The notes under the pieces are model-generated. The model worked only from the letters and a program-made list of their open reading frames with translations. It did not search any database and was not told the origin of the DNA. From positions 1,054,001-1,118,000 of the forward strand of contig JASVEC010000013.1 of NCBI GenBank assembly GCA_030770535.1: a stretch of DNA of 64,000 nucleotides. The letters run 5' to 3'. A program made the position numbers and the translations under genes. The stretch comes from Batkoa obscura. Its lineage: Eukaryota > Entomophthoromycota > Entomophthoromycetes > Entomophthorales > Batkoaceae. Below are positions 13,801 through 26,040 of this stretch, one piece after another. Within the stretch, counting starts at the first letter, position 1. Each line of letters starts with the position of its first letter.

Positions 13801-14375
13801 TAAAAAAAGATTATTTTGGTGTCAAAGTACCACAATTTTCTTGGACTCGATTAATTGGTGCTAATCCTAAATTAGGTGTTGAAATGGGTTCTACAGGAGA
13901 AGTAGCTGCTTTTGGTCAAGATCCGTATATGGCTTATTTATTAGCCTTACAATGTTTAAATAATTTCAAATTACCAAAAGAAAATGTATTTATTAGTTTA
14001 AATGAAATGAAGGAATGTAAAGAAGAAGATTTAAAATTGATTATTAATAGTTTTGTTAATAATAATTTAAAGTTATTTACTTTAAATAAGGAATTAAGTG
14101 ACCAATTTAAAGAGATTAAGTTATTAGAAGATGAAAAAGATGAAAAAGATGAAAAAGATTTAAAAATTATATTAAATCCAATGGATTTAATATGTAATTT
14201 AAATTCAAAAGTAGATTTAAATAATATACCTAGATTAGCAGTAGATTTAAATATACCTTTATTAAATCATCCCTCATTAGTCTTGTTTTTTGCTAAAGCT
14301 ATTACTAAATATCCAGTTAAAAAACATTTAGAATTATTAACTTTAAAACCATGGTCTTATTATTTGAAACAATAA
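10815..14375 (+). CDS. CPA2: Carbamoyl-phosphate synthase, arginine-specific large subunit, mitochondrial
   Basis: Exons 10815-11094 and 11215-14375 around a 120-base intron give about 1146 residues, close to yeast Cpa2 (about 1118) plus a leader. The enzyme makes carbamoyl phosphate from ammonia or glutamine-derived nitrogen, bicarbonate and 2 ATP for arginine synthesis. The first 55 or so residues are Ser/Thr/Leu-rich with Arg and Lys and no acidic residues, a mitochondrial-type presequence. The first ATP-grasp half begins KVMVIGSGGLSIGQAGEFDY and has TFGGQTALNCG, EVLGTP, IIRSAYALGG and EMNARLSRSSALASKATGYP. The second half has LVLGSGVYRIGSSVEFDW, SMGGQLPQN, VRPSYVLSGAAMNI and ELNLRASRSVPFVSK. 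The C-terminal MGS-like region is degenerate and carries a short DEK repeat. No glutaminase domain or ATCase is fused, which separates it from pyrimidine-type CAD/Ura2. Confidence 0.95.
11095..11214 (+). other. intron with (TTTA)n tract in CPA2
   Basis: Donor GTAATT, acceptor TTTCATAG; the join makes GEFDYSGSQAIKALK, matching the family. The body is largely TTTA repeats, which accounts for its length of 120 bases against about 50 for most introns here. Confidence 0.9.
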
Positions 14376-14394
14376 AAATTATAATATTCTTTTA

Positions 14395-14445
14395 TTTTGT
14401 ATATTATATATTATATATTATATATTATATATTATATATTTAAAT
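14395..14445. repeat. ATATT tandem tract between convergent genes
   Basis: A short ATATTAT tandem tract fills the 56-base gap between the stop codons of CPA2 (+) and the MHR gene (-), and runs a little into the end of the latter. Confidence 0.7.
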
Positions 14446-16198
14446 AATTATTAATTTTTTTTAAAAAACGTTCAGATAGGGGAAATCGATAAAGAGATGC
14501 TTTAATTTTTTTTAAACAAATAAAACAATCTTTTTGTTTTTGTTTATTTTGTTGATAATTAGTAAATATTAAATTCAATAGAAACTCAACTTTCTTTTTA
14601 GATTTAATAATCATCTGTTGAGTAATATTATTAAAACTTGTATCATCATTTAAATGATTCATCCAAGCTTGAGCAATAATATTTAATAATGTAAAAATTA
14701 CAGGAAAACATTCTAAAAATTGAGGAGAAGTATTTGAAACAGAATAATGATTATCATCTGTAATTTGAAATTGAACAACTTTTTCTCTTGTATTATTATT
14801 AAAATATAATTTACAAAAATAACTTATAAAATTTAAACATTTTTCAAATAATAATTGATTTTCTTTTCTATTGAAAAATACTAATTTAGGATAAATTATT
14901 AAATTAGGATAATATAATTGTATAAATTGAATTTGTAATATTATTTTAAAATATAAATTATCATCAACTTCATTCCCTTCTCTAATATTGTCTTCATTTT
15001 CTTTTTCAATGTTCAATAAATCCTTCAATACTACTTCAAACTCTTCTTTGGGTAATCTCAACTCTTCACAACCAATCAAATTCAATTCCAATACACTATA
15101 TCTTCCTTTCACTTGATATACATACTGATTAATTTTAATAAAATATTGGGTAAGCATATTTCCTTTTTTAGATGAAAAAAACTGTTCTTTTCTTAATCCT
15201 TTACCTTTATCTTGATCCTTTTGATAATAAACTAATTCATCTTGTTTTTTTCGATTTAATTCAAAATATTTAGGTTGAAAATTGACTAAATTTAAATCAG
15301 GTATAATTGTAGTCATTACTAAATAAGTTAATGACAATGCTTTCCATAATTCTTTCCTTTTTTCCATTTCTTTTTTTTGTTCTTCATTTAAGATTATTAT
15401 CTCTTCTTGTAATTCTTCATCACATTTTAAAGCTTGTGCCATTCTCACTGCTGATGTAAAATATCTAGCTGCTAATTCTAATTTCAAATGAGATAATGCT
15501 AAATAACTTAACAGTCCTAATCCAATGACATTATAATGGCTTGGATTCTCATAACTCTTTGGTAAACTTGCTTTAATATTCCTTAAACTAGTGCCATAAA
15601 TGGGTTTGAATTCACATTTATTTTTGGATAGAGTGTATCTAGCTAAGACGCCCATAAACACATGATGTAATAAAGTATGTTTATTTTTTATTATGGGATA
15701 TAATTCATCAGGTTGAAGCCATAGATTATATCCATCAATGATAGTAATATAAATTTTGATTCCAGATTGAAGGAATTTACCATATTCAAAATAAGGTTGA
15801 TGTGGATTGAAATAAGTGGATTTATGAGGTAAATTGGAATTTAATTGATTTAATTTCTCACTTAAATTAAATTGTAGAGCATTGACTTTAGTTATGTAAT
15901 CTGATGTTACTTTTTTATTGTTACCTTGTTGAATCTTATGGATCTCTTGTATTAATTCAGTTAAATAAGCTGTTAAATTTTATGTATTAAATCATAATTT
16001 AATATATATAATTAAATTTCAATTACCTATCACTTCTTCCCTACTTTCAGGTATCTTTTGTACCACTTGATCATAACTCTGGATTAATAAACTCATCTTG
16101 GTTTCTAAAGTTTGTAAATTTAATCGTAATACATCTGCACCACTTCGTATCCTTTTATTTACAATCACTTTTTCTTCCACTCGGAATTTAGTTAGCAT
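14432..16198 (-). CDS. MHR-domain protein lacking a Zn2Cys6 cluster, intact paralogue
   Basis: Exon 1 is 16198-16027 and exon 2 is 15969-14432, with a 57-base phase-1 intron at the family's conserved place; about 569 residues. The N-terminus MLTKFRVEEKVIVNKRIRSG keeps the basic linker, then a coiled coil (ADVLRLNLQTLETKMSLLIQ), but no zinc cluster. MHR signatures follow: YFEYGKFLQSGIKIYITIID, VLARYTLSKNK, LELAARYFTSAVRMAQAL and ELWKALSLTYLVMTT. A QLYYPNLIIYPKLVFFNRKE block matches the family's YYPxxxIYPQPVxF motif. It is convergent with CPA2. I infer a nuclear regulatory role from homology only; how it would contact DNA is not visible in its sequence. Confidence 0.8.
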
Positions 16199-16569
16199 AG
16201 TAGAGTTCTGTTCTTTATTAGTTAAACCTATCGTTTAAGTTATTGTAACCTTTTGAATTATTGAAACGTTTATGGGTTTTAAATGTACTTTTTTAAGAGA
16301 GTGTTGAAATAAATAGATATAATTATTTTTTTATATTCTTAATCTAGTTGTTTATTTTTAACAGACTAAAAAATTACTCTATTTTTTAAAATGCTTGGTA
16401 ATTTTTCTTAGTTCAAAATTATTGGCAAAAAAGCTAAGTTAATTTTTGGGAAGAGTTTATTTTTTTAATAAAAATTTCTTAAGCTAAGAAAATGCAAAAA
16501 TATGAAAAATGATAATATAATAATAAAAAGGAGTTAATTAAAACCATAAATAAATTAAATGTTCCTTCT
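16199..16569. other. intergenic, AT-rich
   Basis: Nothing recognised. It serves as the upstream region of the leftward MHR gene and the downstream region of the small membrane protein. Confidence 0.5.
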
Positions 16570-16902
16570 TTATATTTGTTTTTTACTTTCCACTTTTTCT
16601 TCATCTTCATTGCTCTCCTCTATCACCCCCTTTTTCTTAACTTCTTTTAATTCCGATATCTCCTCTACCTTCCCTTCTACTTCTTCAGCATTCAATACAT
16701 CAGTAGGTTCAAATGGCTTCCTAGCAGGGAAATAAGTATCCAACATGGATTTTTTCGACTCTACAAATTGTTCTTCCACTTGTTTGACACGGTGATTTAA
16801 ACGAAAGTATAACCAAATAACGATGACAGCACCGGTTAAATATATATCATATTTTTTACTAAGTTGATAAAGTTGGAAAAATAAACTGTTGATTTGGGAC
16901 AT
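16570..16902 (-). CDS. Small single-pass membrane protein, unknown
   Basis: 110 residues from a clear ATG (MSQINSLFFQLYQLSKKY). One hydrophobic segment at about residues 20-36 (IYLTGAVIVIWLYFRL) is followed by basic residues and then a soluble tail that is increasingly Lys/Glu-rich (SNEDEEKVESKKQI). With no cleavable signal peptide in front, it looks like an N-terminally anchored protein with a charged tail in the cytosol or an organelle matrix. I do not recognise the family. The open frame, the clean start and a composition unlike its surroundings support a real gene. Confidence 0.55.
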   Translation of the reverse strand: MSQINSLFFQLYQLSKKYDIYLTGAVIVIWLYFRLNHRVKQVEEQFVESKKSMLDTYFPARKPFEPTDVLNAEEVEGKVEEISELKEVKKKGVIEESNEDEEKVESKKQI

Positions 16903-17347
16903 TTTTGAGTTGTTTTTATGGGCTTGATTTTGTTATTATTAAGATGGAATCGTTTCTTGGATGCTTATTTTTTCAAGAAATAATGAGTTGAAAATACCAT
17001 GTGCTATTCTCTTTTGTACATAATTTTTTTCGAGAATGGTTGAATTTTTGGCCACTTTATTTGAAAATTTCAACCTTAAAATTTATATTGACCAATGAAA
17101 GCTCAATTTTTAGAGTTCTAATTTTAGTGTATTAACAATAATAATACTCCAATTTGAGGGTTCTTCAATACCTATTAATATTTTTATTTTTATTTTTATT
17201 TTTATTTTTATTAATATTTTTATTTTTATTTTTATTTTTATTAATATTTTTATTTTTATTTTTATTTATCTTTTAAAATAAAATAAACATCATCCTATTA
17301 GGTAAGAATTTAAGAAAAGTGATTTTGTTATATTAATATAAATAATA
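16903..17347. repeat. intergenic with nested (TTTTTA)n minisatellite
   Basis: From about 17176 to 17275 three successive blocks of TTTTTA repeats are each separated by TTAATA, a higher-order tandem structure. No gene is seen. Confidence 0.75.
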
Positions 17348-18970
17348 TTAATTTAGATGCTTATTAATCTCATCTATTAATCCTTTATATAAATGAAATC
17401 GATGGATATAACACTTGATTTGATCTAATGCATTGTTGGCATCTCTAGCATACATTTTATTATTGGATTTAGATATACTTTATACTACTTTAAGTAATAA
17501 TACACATTTGATTTTTGATTCATAAATCAATAACCTATACTCCGCTTGTAAATCGGACACTTGATGTAGTAAATTAATGAAGACAAAAAAGGAATAATAT
17601 AATTGGTGATAAAAAGGTATATGAATATTCGATCGAAATTGATATTTAGGATCAAGCTAGTGAATTCCAATAAAAATTTCATGATCCATTTCTTTATCTA
17701 AACCTTTATTTAAGTAGTATATAACAATTTGGTTGGCATGGTTAAACAGTAGTTTTAATTTTAAGTTTGTAAATTGAACGTTGCAAATAAATTAAAAAAT
17801 ATGGGTAATAAAGTGTAATTATAGTATTCTGAATTAAGACTTTAATATACCTTTTAAAATTAAACTTATGATCATCAACTTTCTCAACTGATTCCTTTTT
17901 ACTGTAATTCCATTCATCTCTTGTTAACTTTGGATCTTGTATTAGATTTACCAATACACTTAGACAGTTTTTAAATTCGTGTTGAGGTAAAATCAGATCT
18001 CTGAGATGTATTTTAGAGCAACCTTCAGAGGATTTATAATATTGTTTTGCCTTTTGTACATGAGTAGATATTTTTATATTTACTCTAATGAAATCTTTAA
18101 CATATATATATATGAACACTCGTCTGTAGCTTTGTGATTTTCTTCATTGTTATCGTTAGGCTTTTCTTGGTTCTCTATGAAAAAATGTAAAGAATCTTTG
18201 ACTTCAAATTGATAAAAGACATATCTGGGATACGAGGTGAAAGAACTAAATAATTAGGATGAAGAGTTTTCTATACCCCTCTATCTAAAGATAACTCATT
18301 ATATATTATATACGTGATATCAATCTTATCAAATCAACTATCGTTAATATCATATCCTAAACATTTAGCTATCTTTACAGCATCTAAAAAGTATCGTTTA
18401 GCAAGATTATAATTGGAATGGGATAAACTAATATAGGATAATAGTCCTAAAGCTACACTATTATGTGGAGGAGTGAAATGAACAACAAAAGTAATTAATG
18501 TATAGGATAACATGTTGAGCTGCTTATTTGTTAAAATCTCCTTTGGGTTAAATTTATCAAACCATAATCTATAAGGATCTACAAGTGTTTTAAAAAAAAT
18601 GGAACCATGCTCTATTCTCATTACATCACTATTTCTCAATGCTACATTGGCTATCAAGAGTGATGAGACAGTATTAAACCTATGGTTCCTTTATATATAG
18701 CCTCGAATTGAGAAATTTTTGTTCAGATTTCATTATTATTATATCTTTTTTCTTGATAGATTATTTCATATTCCTTATGAGCCCATTTTAAATATTCTAA
18801 ATATCAATTAGACATCAATTAAATATCAATTAAAGATTAAAATAATATTGAAATAATTACTAATTGCTTTTTGTTTAAATTTAATTGCTTAAGTATATTA
18901 TTTAATGTATAATTAATCTCATTTAGTTTTAATTTTATCAGATTCGCTTTATTTCTTATTTTATTTTTTT
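17348..18970 (-). pseudogene. MHR-family pseudogene
   Basis: A decayed relative of the 2182 gene. Reading leftward: an exon-1 remnant near 18960-18870 (KANLIKLKLNEINYTLNNIL), then IEHGSIFFKTLVDPYRLWFD, LSYTLITFVVHFTPPHN, AKRYFLDAVKIAKCLGYDIN (18657-18334), a second open stretch at 18119-17742 with DLILPQHEFKNCLSVLVNLI, and a tail ending IHRFHLYKGLIDEINKHLN at 17348. The pieces lie in different frames, and about 70 bases corresponding to the KQIYGKSLQGVKATL block are missing. It is clearly non-functional as a full-length protein. Confidence 0.85.
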
Positions 18971-19523
18971 TCTGTCTTTTATATTATTTTAAACCATATT
19001 GTTATTTACATTAAATTGAGCATGATATGCAAAAACATGAAATATATTGTAGTTAAAATAAAAACACTAGTAAAACTATGCATAAAAAAGCAGCTTAATG
19101 CTAAACGGATCTCTTTACTTTAAAAAATATTCAATTTATTTAATATATAATTAAAATAAACAAAATATTAAAAGTTATTTTATTTTTAATAATTAATATT
19201 AAAATAATTATAAAGCTAATTAAAGCTAGGAAAAAAAAATAATTATATAAATCCTGATATAATATTTCTAGTAACAATATAATTAATATAAATCAAAAGT
19301 CTATAAATGTATAAAACAGGGTATAAAAAAATTTATATTGAATTTTTTTTTATATTGAATTTTTTTTAAAATTCTGGTTTTATTTAAATAAACTTTATAT
19401 TTAAAAGTTATAAGAATACTATATAAAAAAACATCAAGATTTTATACCTATTTAGTTTAAGTCAAAAAATCAAGCTAAAATAATATTAACATTTTAAATA
19501 TAACAAAAAATCAAAAAATAAAT

Positions 19524-19629
19524 ATATGAGAGTGTTTTTTTGGCTTCATCACTTTTTCCATTTTTTAAGCGCTATTTGGGTGGAAAGATCGTTAATAAAA
19601 TTCTTAAACACAAAAAAACACCCCCATAT
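19524..19629 (+). mobile_element. MITE-like element copy 3
   Basis: ATAT-GAGAGTGTTTT left end and CACCCCC-ATAT right end, flanking ATAT duplication, full internal core. Confidence 0.88.
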
Positions 19630-19639
19630 AGCTACTTAA

Positions 19640-19925
19640 TTAAAATATAAAAAACTTCTTAATATAATGATTGAAAGTTCTTTTATTAAATTATTCTTTA
19701 ATGTTATATATTTTAACAAAGCTATCAAGTTTTATAGTATTTTCTATAAATTTTATACTATTATTATTTACTTTATTTGTTTTATATAATTAATAGCTTA
19801 TTATATGCTATTTTTATTCATTTAAGTTTATTTTAGTTATACAAACTAAACTTTTGATTTATAGCCACCTAATTAAATAAAAATTGTTTTTAGCTTTAAT
19901 TATTAAGTACTAACTTTTATAAAAC
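19640..19925 (+). repeat. Decayed Ty3/gypsy LTR relic (3' part)
   Basis: Aligns by eye, in order and with few gaps, to the 3' two-thirds of the LTR at 5725-6189, from its TATAAAAGAG box through ATTTGTTTTACATA and CATTTAAGTC to the end. The differences are overwhelmingly C to T and G to A, so it is far more AT-rich than the other copies. It is old and decayed. A MITE copy ends 11 bases upstream of the recognisable part. Confidence 0.65.
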
Positions 19926-22059
19926 AGCAGTGATTTCATGAATACTTTAAAGTTTTATACTTTATATATTTATTTTTTATTTTTTAATAATCTTATCAAA
20001 CAAACTTTACTGCATTTAAAACTTATATTTAAAAATAATTTTATTAAATATAAAATACTTATCAAAATAATTAATGTTTAATTAAACTTCTTTATTTATC
20101 TATTTTTTTTTAATTTCCTGTTTTTAATAGCACATTTATAAACTTTATCATTATTTTTTATTATATCTGTTAAAACTAAAATTATAATAAGCAAGAAAGC
20201 TATTATTACTTTATTAAGCTTATTATTATTATTAAATTCAAAATCTATAAGAAACAATTAACTAGTTACATTAGCAGTATTAAAATTATATTAAAATTTC
20301 CTAAATCCAGATTGTTTTTAACTAATATTAAAACAATACTAATAAAAAATGTAGTTTTAACATTTTTCTCTTTAAAACAGCTGAAAATACTCTTAACAGT
20401 TTAATTTTATAAATAAAAAATCAATTAATAAAATTAAGTTATTAGCTTGAGTAAATTATTTTATAAAGTTACATGCCTAAGGTAGTATTTATTGAAATCT
20501 ATAAAATAAATTGTAAATAAGAGAATATTGGAAATAACAGCAACACCTGGATTAATAAAGTTTTTAGTAAGTATTTGAGTAAATTTTAGTTATTATTTTT
20601 AATTATTAAAACTTTATCATAGCTTAGTCAACTTATTTCTTCATAAACGCATATGATAAAAATAAAAAAGTTAGGTCAAATATCAGGGAGGAGTGAGAAA
20701 CTCCTATTTTTTCTAAATACTGAAAAATTACATGTGACACTTGTTTTAAAGTAAACCAACATAGTTGGTTCAAAGTATGTTTCAACATTTTCAGAAGTAC
20801 ACAATTTTTTTTTACTTTTAAAATAAACTATATCTTTAGAATGTAGATTAATTTGAGTACTACAAAGTGTATGACTGTGTTAGAGTAAATTAAATAATCA
20901 ATTTTATTTAAAGTCAAGATCAAAATTTATAGCCATTTTTATAAACTTAAACCTAATTTTCAATAATATAAAAACAGTTTATAGTTATTATAATAATGCA
21001 AAAAATATTAAAAGTATTAAAAGCTTGTGATTCTGAGGGTGATTTTTGTTACAACATACTAAATTAGGCAATTAATAGTCACTTTCCTTTTTTGTATTTC
21101 TTGTAATTTGAAAGTATTATTTTGACCTCCTTTTTATACATTACTAATAATTAAATTAAATCTATTTCCAACACTATTTTGAATTATCATTGTTACTTTT
21201 AAAATAACTCTATCACATACAGCTTTATACCAACGTTACATTTATTTTTTCTAGTAACGCCTTAAAATTTTAAGAAATGGTTATCAAAACAAAACTTACG
21301 CTTATTTTGTAAATGTGATAACAATAATAATATTGTCACCTAGTTTTTATAAACTTTTCATTAATTTTAATAATTATTTTAACAATTTTTAATATAATAA
21401 TATGTTAAACTTATAACTTACAATATTAATATATTTAATATGATGTCTAATATTACTTTGATAAAGATACTTAAATGATAACAATTCTATTGTCACTTAT
21501 TAAAAAGATTTGAACTTGTAAAGCAATACTTGAACACAGATTATTTACCCAATTACTAACAATTTTATAAAAATCAATAATAATTGGGCAAACACTTTAT
21601 ATCCGTACACCAGATCACAAGTTTACCTTTATAATAAATAAAAATGTTTAAGTTTATAGCTTGGTTATAGCTGTGAGTAAATTATTGTAGCTTAGTCTTA
21701 CTCAAGTTTCAAAAAAGCACCCAATAAAAGTATATGTTAATATCATATTACCTTTATAATTGAGCATGATTCATCTTATGATTTAAGTATAAAAGCATAT
21801 ATGATATAATTTACTTTGCTCTTAATAAAAAAGTACACAAATACGTAGTTTGTAAGTAATTGAATACTTGGTTAAGCCAATTGTTTATTACTTTACTTAT
21901 TATCAAATCAGAACTTATTTTTATTTAACAAATATCCAATAAAAATTATAATATTATTTTTTATCGTAATACAATCAATCCCTCAGCCGAATCTAAGCTT
22001 CAGATAACAGATTATAAGCCAGTATCAATGAATATGAAAGGTATAAGAAGATAAGTTTT

Positions 22060-22440
22060 AGCCTACTCTCTCTCCCATCTCAATCTTTAATATTTACTTT
22101 TTCTCTGATAATGGTGACTTAAATTCTCCCAGTTTGGTGGTAATGACGACTTTGACTCTTGTTTTTAATGGTACCGGTGATAGTATGGCGGCTTTGATTC
22201 TCCTTGTTTTTGGTAGTACTATTGGTTTGAATTCTCCTGGTGTGGTAGAACTGTTTCATTGTAGCTTTGGTCCCTTCGTTTGGTGATGCTGGTGGTAAGT
22301 TGTTTTTAGTGCTGTTAATTGTGTACCTATCATCCGTAAGCTATTAGTATGTGCTCTTATCTAGTAAGTTATTTAAGTGTGCTCCTAGTAGTTGAGCTGT
22401 CATTTATGCTGAAACATAATGAGGTATATTTAATTTGCTT
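22060..22440. other. GC-richer island inside the AT desert, origin unknown
   Basis: A stretch visibly richer in G and C than the kilobases around it. It has a loose internal repetition (GGTGGTAATG, GGTACCGGTGATAG, GGTAGTACTATTGG, each followed by TTTGAATTCTCC or TTTGATTCTCC-like text) with a period of about 45-50 bases. About 150 bases are open on both strands. It could be a relic of a repetitive gene or of another mobile element; I recognise no domain. Confidence 0.4.
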
Positions 22441-22771
22441 CTGCTTTAGTTGAGCTATTTAATAGTTAATAATAGATATAAGCTTTATTAATATTTTAGT
22501 TTACTTGCTTTTGGTGCTCTCTTATGGTATCCTTCGATGTCCTCTTGGTGTTTTTGTAATTTATTTTTTTATTTTCAAATAAAATTCACTTTTTTAATTT
22601 AATCATTTTAGATTCAAATATCTAAAACATACTTAAAAAACTGTTAATAATATTAAAATAATTAAATTACACTTAAACTTAAGTAAATTCAATAGATTTC
22701 ATTATTTAAATAGTAATGACTTAGTTTTAACAATTTGATATTTAAAATTTCAAGTTTAGCTTCTATTTAGT

Positions 22772-22877
22772 ATATGAGGATGTTTTTTTTGGTTTCATTA
22801 CTTTCTACATTTTTAAGCGCTATTTGAGTGGAAAAACTGTTAGTAAAATTCTTAAACAAAAAAATACATCCCCATAT
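22772..22877 (+). mobile_element. MITE-like element copy 4
   Basis: ATAT-GAGGATGTTTT left end, TACATCCCC-ATAT right end, flanking ATAT duplication. Confidence 0.88.
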
Positions 22878-23568
22878 AATAACTATTAAAACAATTAAAA
22901 GCCACTCCACTTTTCATATTTCTTTATGATTTAAAAAATTTACTCAATTTTTATTTGTATATTACTAATAACTTAGATAGCAGTATCATTAATATTTTAT
23001 TTAACGATATTTATAATACTATCAGCATAGATTTTAACTTGGTGCCTTTATATTGATATCACTTTCTGCTTTTAAATAATACTTCTGAACTTAAGAAAAG
23101 TTATCAAAAGCAAAACATACATTATCTTTAATTTACCGAATAAAAGAACTAGTATAAACCTTGTTTTTAACAAGTTACTAAGTCACATTTTGATATTCAA
23201 TTTTCTATTTAATTATAAAATTAATAAAAAATTAATCTACTGGTTTGTTTATAACTAATATATAATTATATCATTGACTTTTACAACTTTGATTTTATTT
23301 TTTAGTTGAAATTAGTTTTATTATTGTGATTTATTCTCGAGTGCAAATTTTTAGCAAATTATAACACATTTGAACTATTATAGCTTTTTTTGTGACTGCT
23401 TTTTTATTTTGATATTCTCTATTTTATTTAGTTAATGTATTATCTAATAATAATCACATATATAAATAAAGTTTGAATTTAAACATTAATTTTTATTGGC
23501 TCCGTTTAACTATATTGAAATCTTGAAATTAATTAATTATTGTGCTATTACTTGCCCTATTTATCACT

Positions 23569-23675
23569 ATATGGGGATGTTTTTTTTGGTTTCACTATTT
23601 TTTCCATTTTTTAAGCGTTATTTGAAAGGAAAGGTTGTTAGTAAAATTCTTAAACAAAAAAATACATCCCCATAT
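23569..23675 (+). mobile_element. MITE-like element copy 5
   Basis: ATAT-GGGGATGTTTT and TACATCCCC-ATAT ends with the full core. The 62-codon open frame at 23496-23684 is a passage through this copy, not a gene. Confidence 0.9.
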
Positions 23676-24339
23676 GTAGTGTAATTAACAGAAAAATCTA
23701 GAACTTTCTTGGATATCAAATATTAACAATTATATTATTTGGTAATTTAACACGTAGCATAATAAACTTAACCAATTAACCATAATAATACTCAATAAAT
23801 TTTCCTACGTATTAGAATTTCTTTCTACTAAGTTCTTGTTATTCATATTCTATGCCACTGTAGTAACTACTATATTAATAGTAATACCATTAATTTATTT
23901 GAATTTTTAAGTCAGGCTAAAATTTACGCTTATTTTACTCATCCACTCCTATCTTTAATCTTGAATATATATTTTATTTATTATACTTTATTTCGTTGTT
24001 TATTCAAAGGAAGAGCTATTCAAGCTAAGTCAAATTTATCTAGCTTTTTAAAATTTCTCTAAGTTTCTATTAGATTTCTAAGATATTTTAAATGCGTGCT
24101 TGTTTTTTAATAGCATCATCTTTTTAAAAGAGTTAAAGTAGACGTATATTAAACTGCTTTATCAGAACAACGGTTCTTTATTTTATAATAATAGTTATAA
24201 GGATTGATATTGTATTTTATTATATTTGAGTTTATTTTGAAGCGGAAGTTGTAAACTGATTTATTTGAAGTTTGTCATTGCATAGTGGAATAAACTTTTA
24301 CACAATAAATATAATAGAAACTGATAATGATGAGAGAGC

Positions 24340-26040
24340 TTATAAAGAAATAAATAACTTTGAATTTTTTCAAAAGTTGATTTAGAATCCAAAAACTTAT
24401 ATTCTGAGTTAATTTATAATTTTAATTAAACATTTATATATCATATTATTATATTTTTTATTTAATAAACTGGTAACTAATAGATTGATTGAACAATAGG
24501 CTAATGAAATGAAATTATTTGAATTATTTATCTTATAATATATACTTTTTTTAATATTTTTTGTTAGATTATATAATCAATTAGTTTGCATATGTTTATA
24601 GCATTATTAAACATTCTATACCAATAGTCTGGGAAATAATTTGTGGTATTGAAGACTAAATTTTAATATTAAATATAATTGGTCTAATTTAAATAGATTT
24701 AAAATAAAATAATGATTATTTAATAATTATTTAAAAAAATCATTACTATATTTTTCAAATCCATTCACTTGAGATTGAGTTAAGTAATTGATATGCCTTG
24801 TATTCATCTGAAGTGCTTTGAATTAATTTATTGATTTTATTGATTTATTTATCTTTACAGTTATTTTTTTAATATATTAATTATTAAAATTTCTAGCTGG
24901 ATATTTAATTTATTCTCTATGAATTTATTATTATAATGATTTAAATATCAACACATTTCCAATCCCATCAAAATTGTAAATACATAAGAGGATGTATTTT
25001 CTTGTTTAAGAATTTTACTAACAATTTTTCCACTGAAATAGCACTTAAAAAATGGAGAAAATAATGAAGCTAAAAAAACACCCCCATAATTAGAAAAATG
25101 GTAACTAAATTTCAATCATATCTCAAATTCACTACTACCTGGAAATAAATCAGCGTCTTCTACAGTCACAACGTTGTCAACTGGATTCCTTGCTTTTGTT
25201 GTGGCACAAAGTATCTTTTTGTTTATATGTTTAAATGATTGATTTTTATCTGACTTTAATCTATTTGATTGCTTCCACTTTAAAAATAGAAAATAAATCG
25301 ATTGTTTCCTGTACTTTTCTCTAGATCTTTTATTGACTTTACTATCTTCTTTATCAATAATGTCTCTCATTTTAATTGTACAATCACTGCATGTTAAACC
25401 AATTGCTTTTCAATGACTATAGAAATAATCTGTAACAAGTAATATGATAGTGACCAGATCTTCCAAACAGGGGTAACTCATACTTTCACTTTATACCTGG
25501 TCAAAGTTATTTAATTCATAGCTTAACAGCAGCACACTAAGTTTATTTTCCAAAAAAAAATTATAATTTTATTAAATATTTAAAGTAAAGTTAACTTCGA
25601 TAATGACCTATTGCTATTTTTTAATATATTTATAAGAATTCCTTATCTAACCAATAGCCTTTAAAGTTAATTTTAGTGTAATATGTACTTATAAAGTAAC
25701 TAAATAACTGACTTAGGTTCATTCCGTTTGTTAATATGAGAGACACTTTTAACTCACTTATTAGATTGTCATTAATAAGTTAAAATAAGCTAGATAGTAG
25801 ATAGTTACGATTTATTAGCTTGTTTAAGATAGATATGCCACATTCAATTCAGTCCAGAAATCATGCGATTGCTTTTGAACTATTAAATCTCCTCTATTTG
25901 TTATTTTTGATTTTTATTCACTATATAATGCTCTCTTTTAACTAACTACAACATCCATTTTATATAATTTACTACCAAACGCTATCTGTTTTTATTCAAC
26001 TAATTTTTAAAATCATTTAATACTTCAATCACTTGATGTT
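24340..26040 (-). pseudogene. Pseudogene of the divergent MHR protein at 48261-49967, with a MITE inside
   Basis: Parallels the intact gene at 48261 along its length. Reading leftward: a block near 26000-25930 matching the LLTNYLKWMIHLF region, then the FWEEVERGILIFNNLI region near 25850, then an open stretch 25370-25116 with WKQSNRLKSDKNQSFKHINK and ILCATTKARNPVDNVVTVED (intact copy: VLCAPTVVRNSTDNIVIVED). A 106-base MITE lies at 24984-25089. The 3' part near 24340-24520 matches the C-terminal helices of the intact gene. Stops and frame changes are scattered throughout, and about 1 kb of the C-terminal half is poorly preserved. Confidence 0.8.
24984..25089 (-). mobile_element. MITE-like element copy 6
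   Basis: ATAA-GAGGATGTATTTT left and CACCCCC-ATAA right: the flanking duplication is ATAA, not ATAT, which shows the four flanking bases belong to the target. It lies inside the pseudogene at 24340-26040. Confidence 0.9.

Larger units (their letters stand above)
18971..24339. other. gene desert, extremely AT-rich, with MITEs and repeat relics
   Basis: More than 5 kb with no supported gene. Contents I can name: three MITE copies (19524, 22772, 23569), a decayed LTR relic (about 19640-19925), and a less AT-rich island at about 22060-22440. Between 20.0 and 22.0 kb every frame is closed often and the sequence is almost purely A/T with low CG, as expected of repeats decayed by cytosine deamination. 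Confidence 0.7.

Noticed and set aside
23496-23684. Small open frame with an apparent membrane stretch
   Set aside because: Most of it is MITE copy 5 read in one frame; the start is not ATG.
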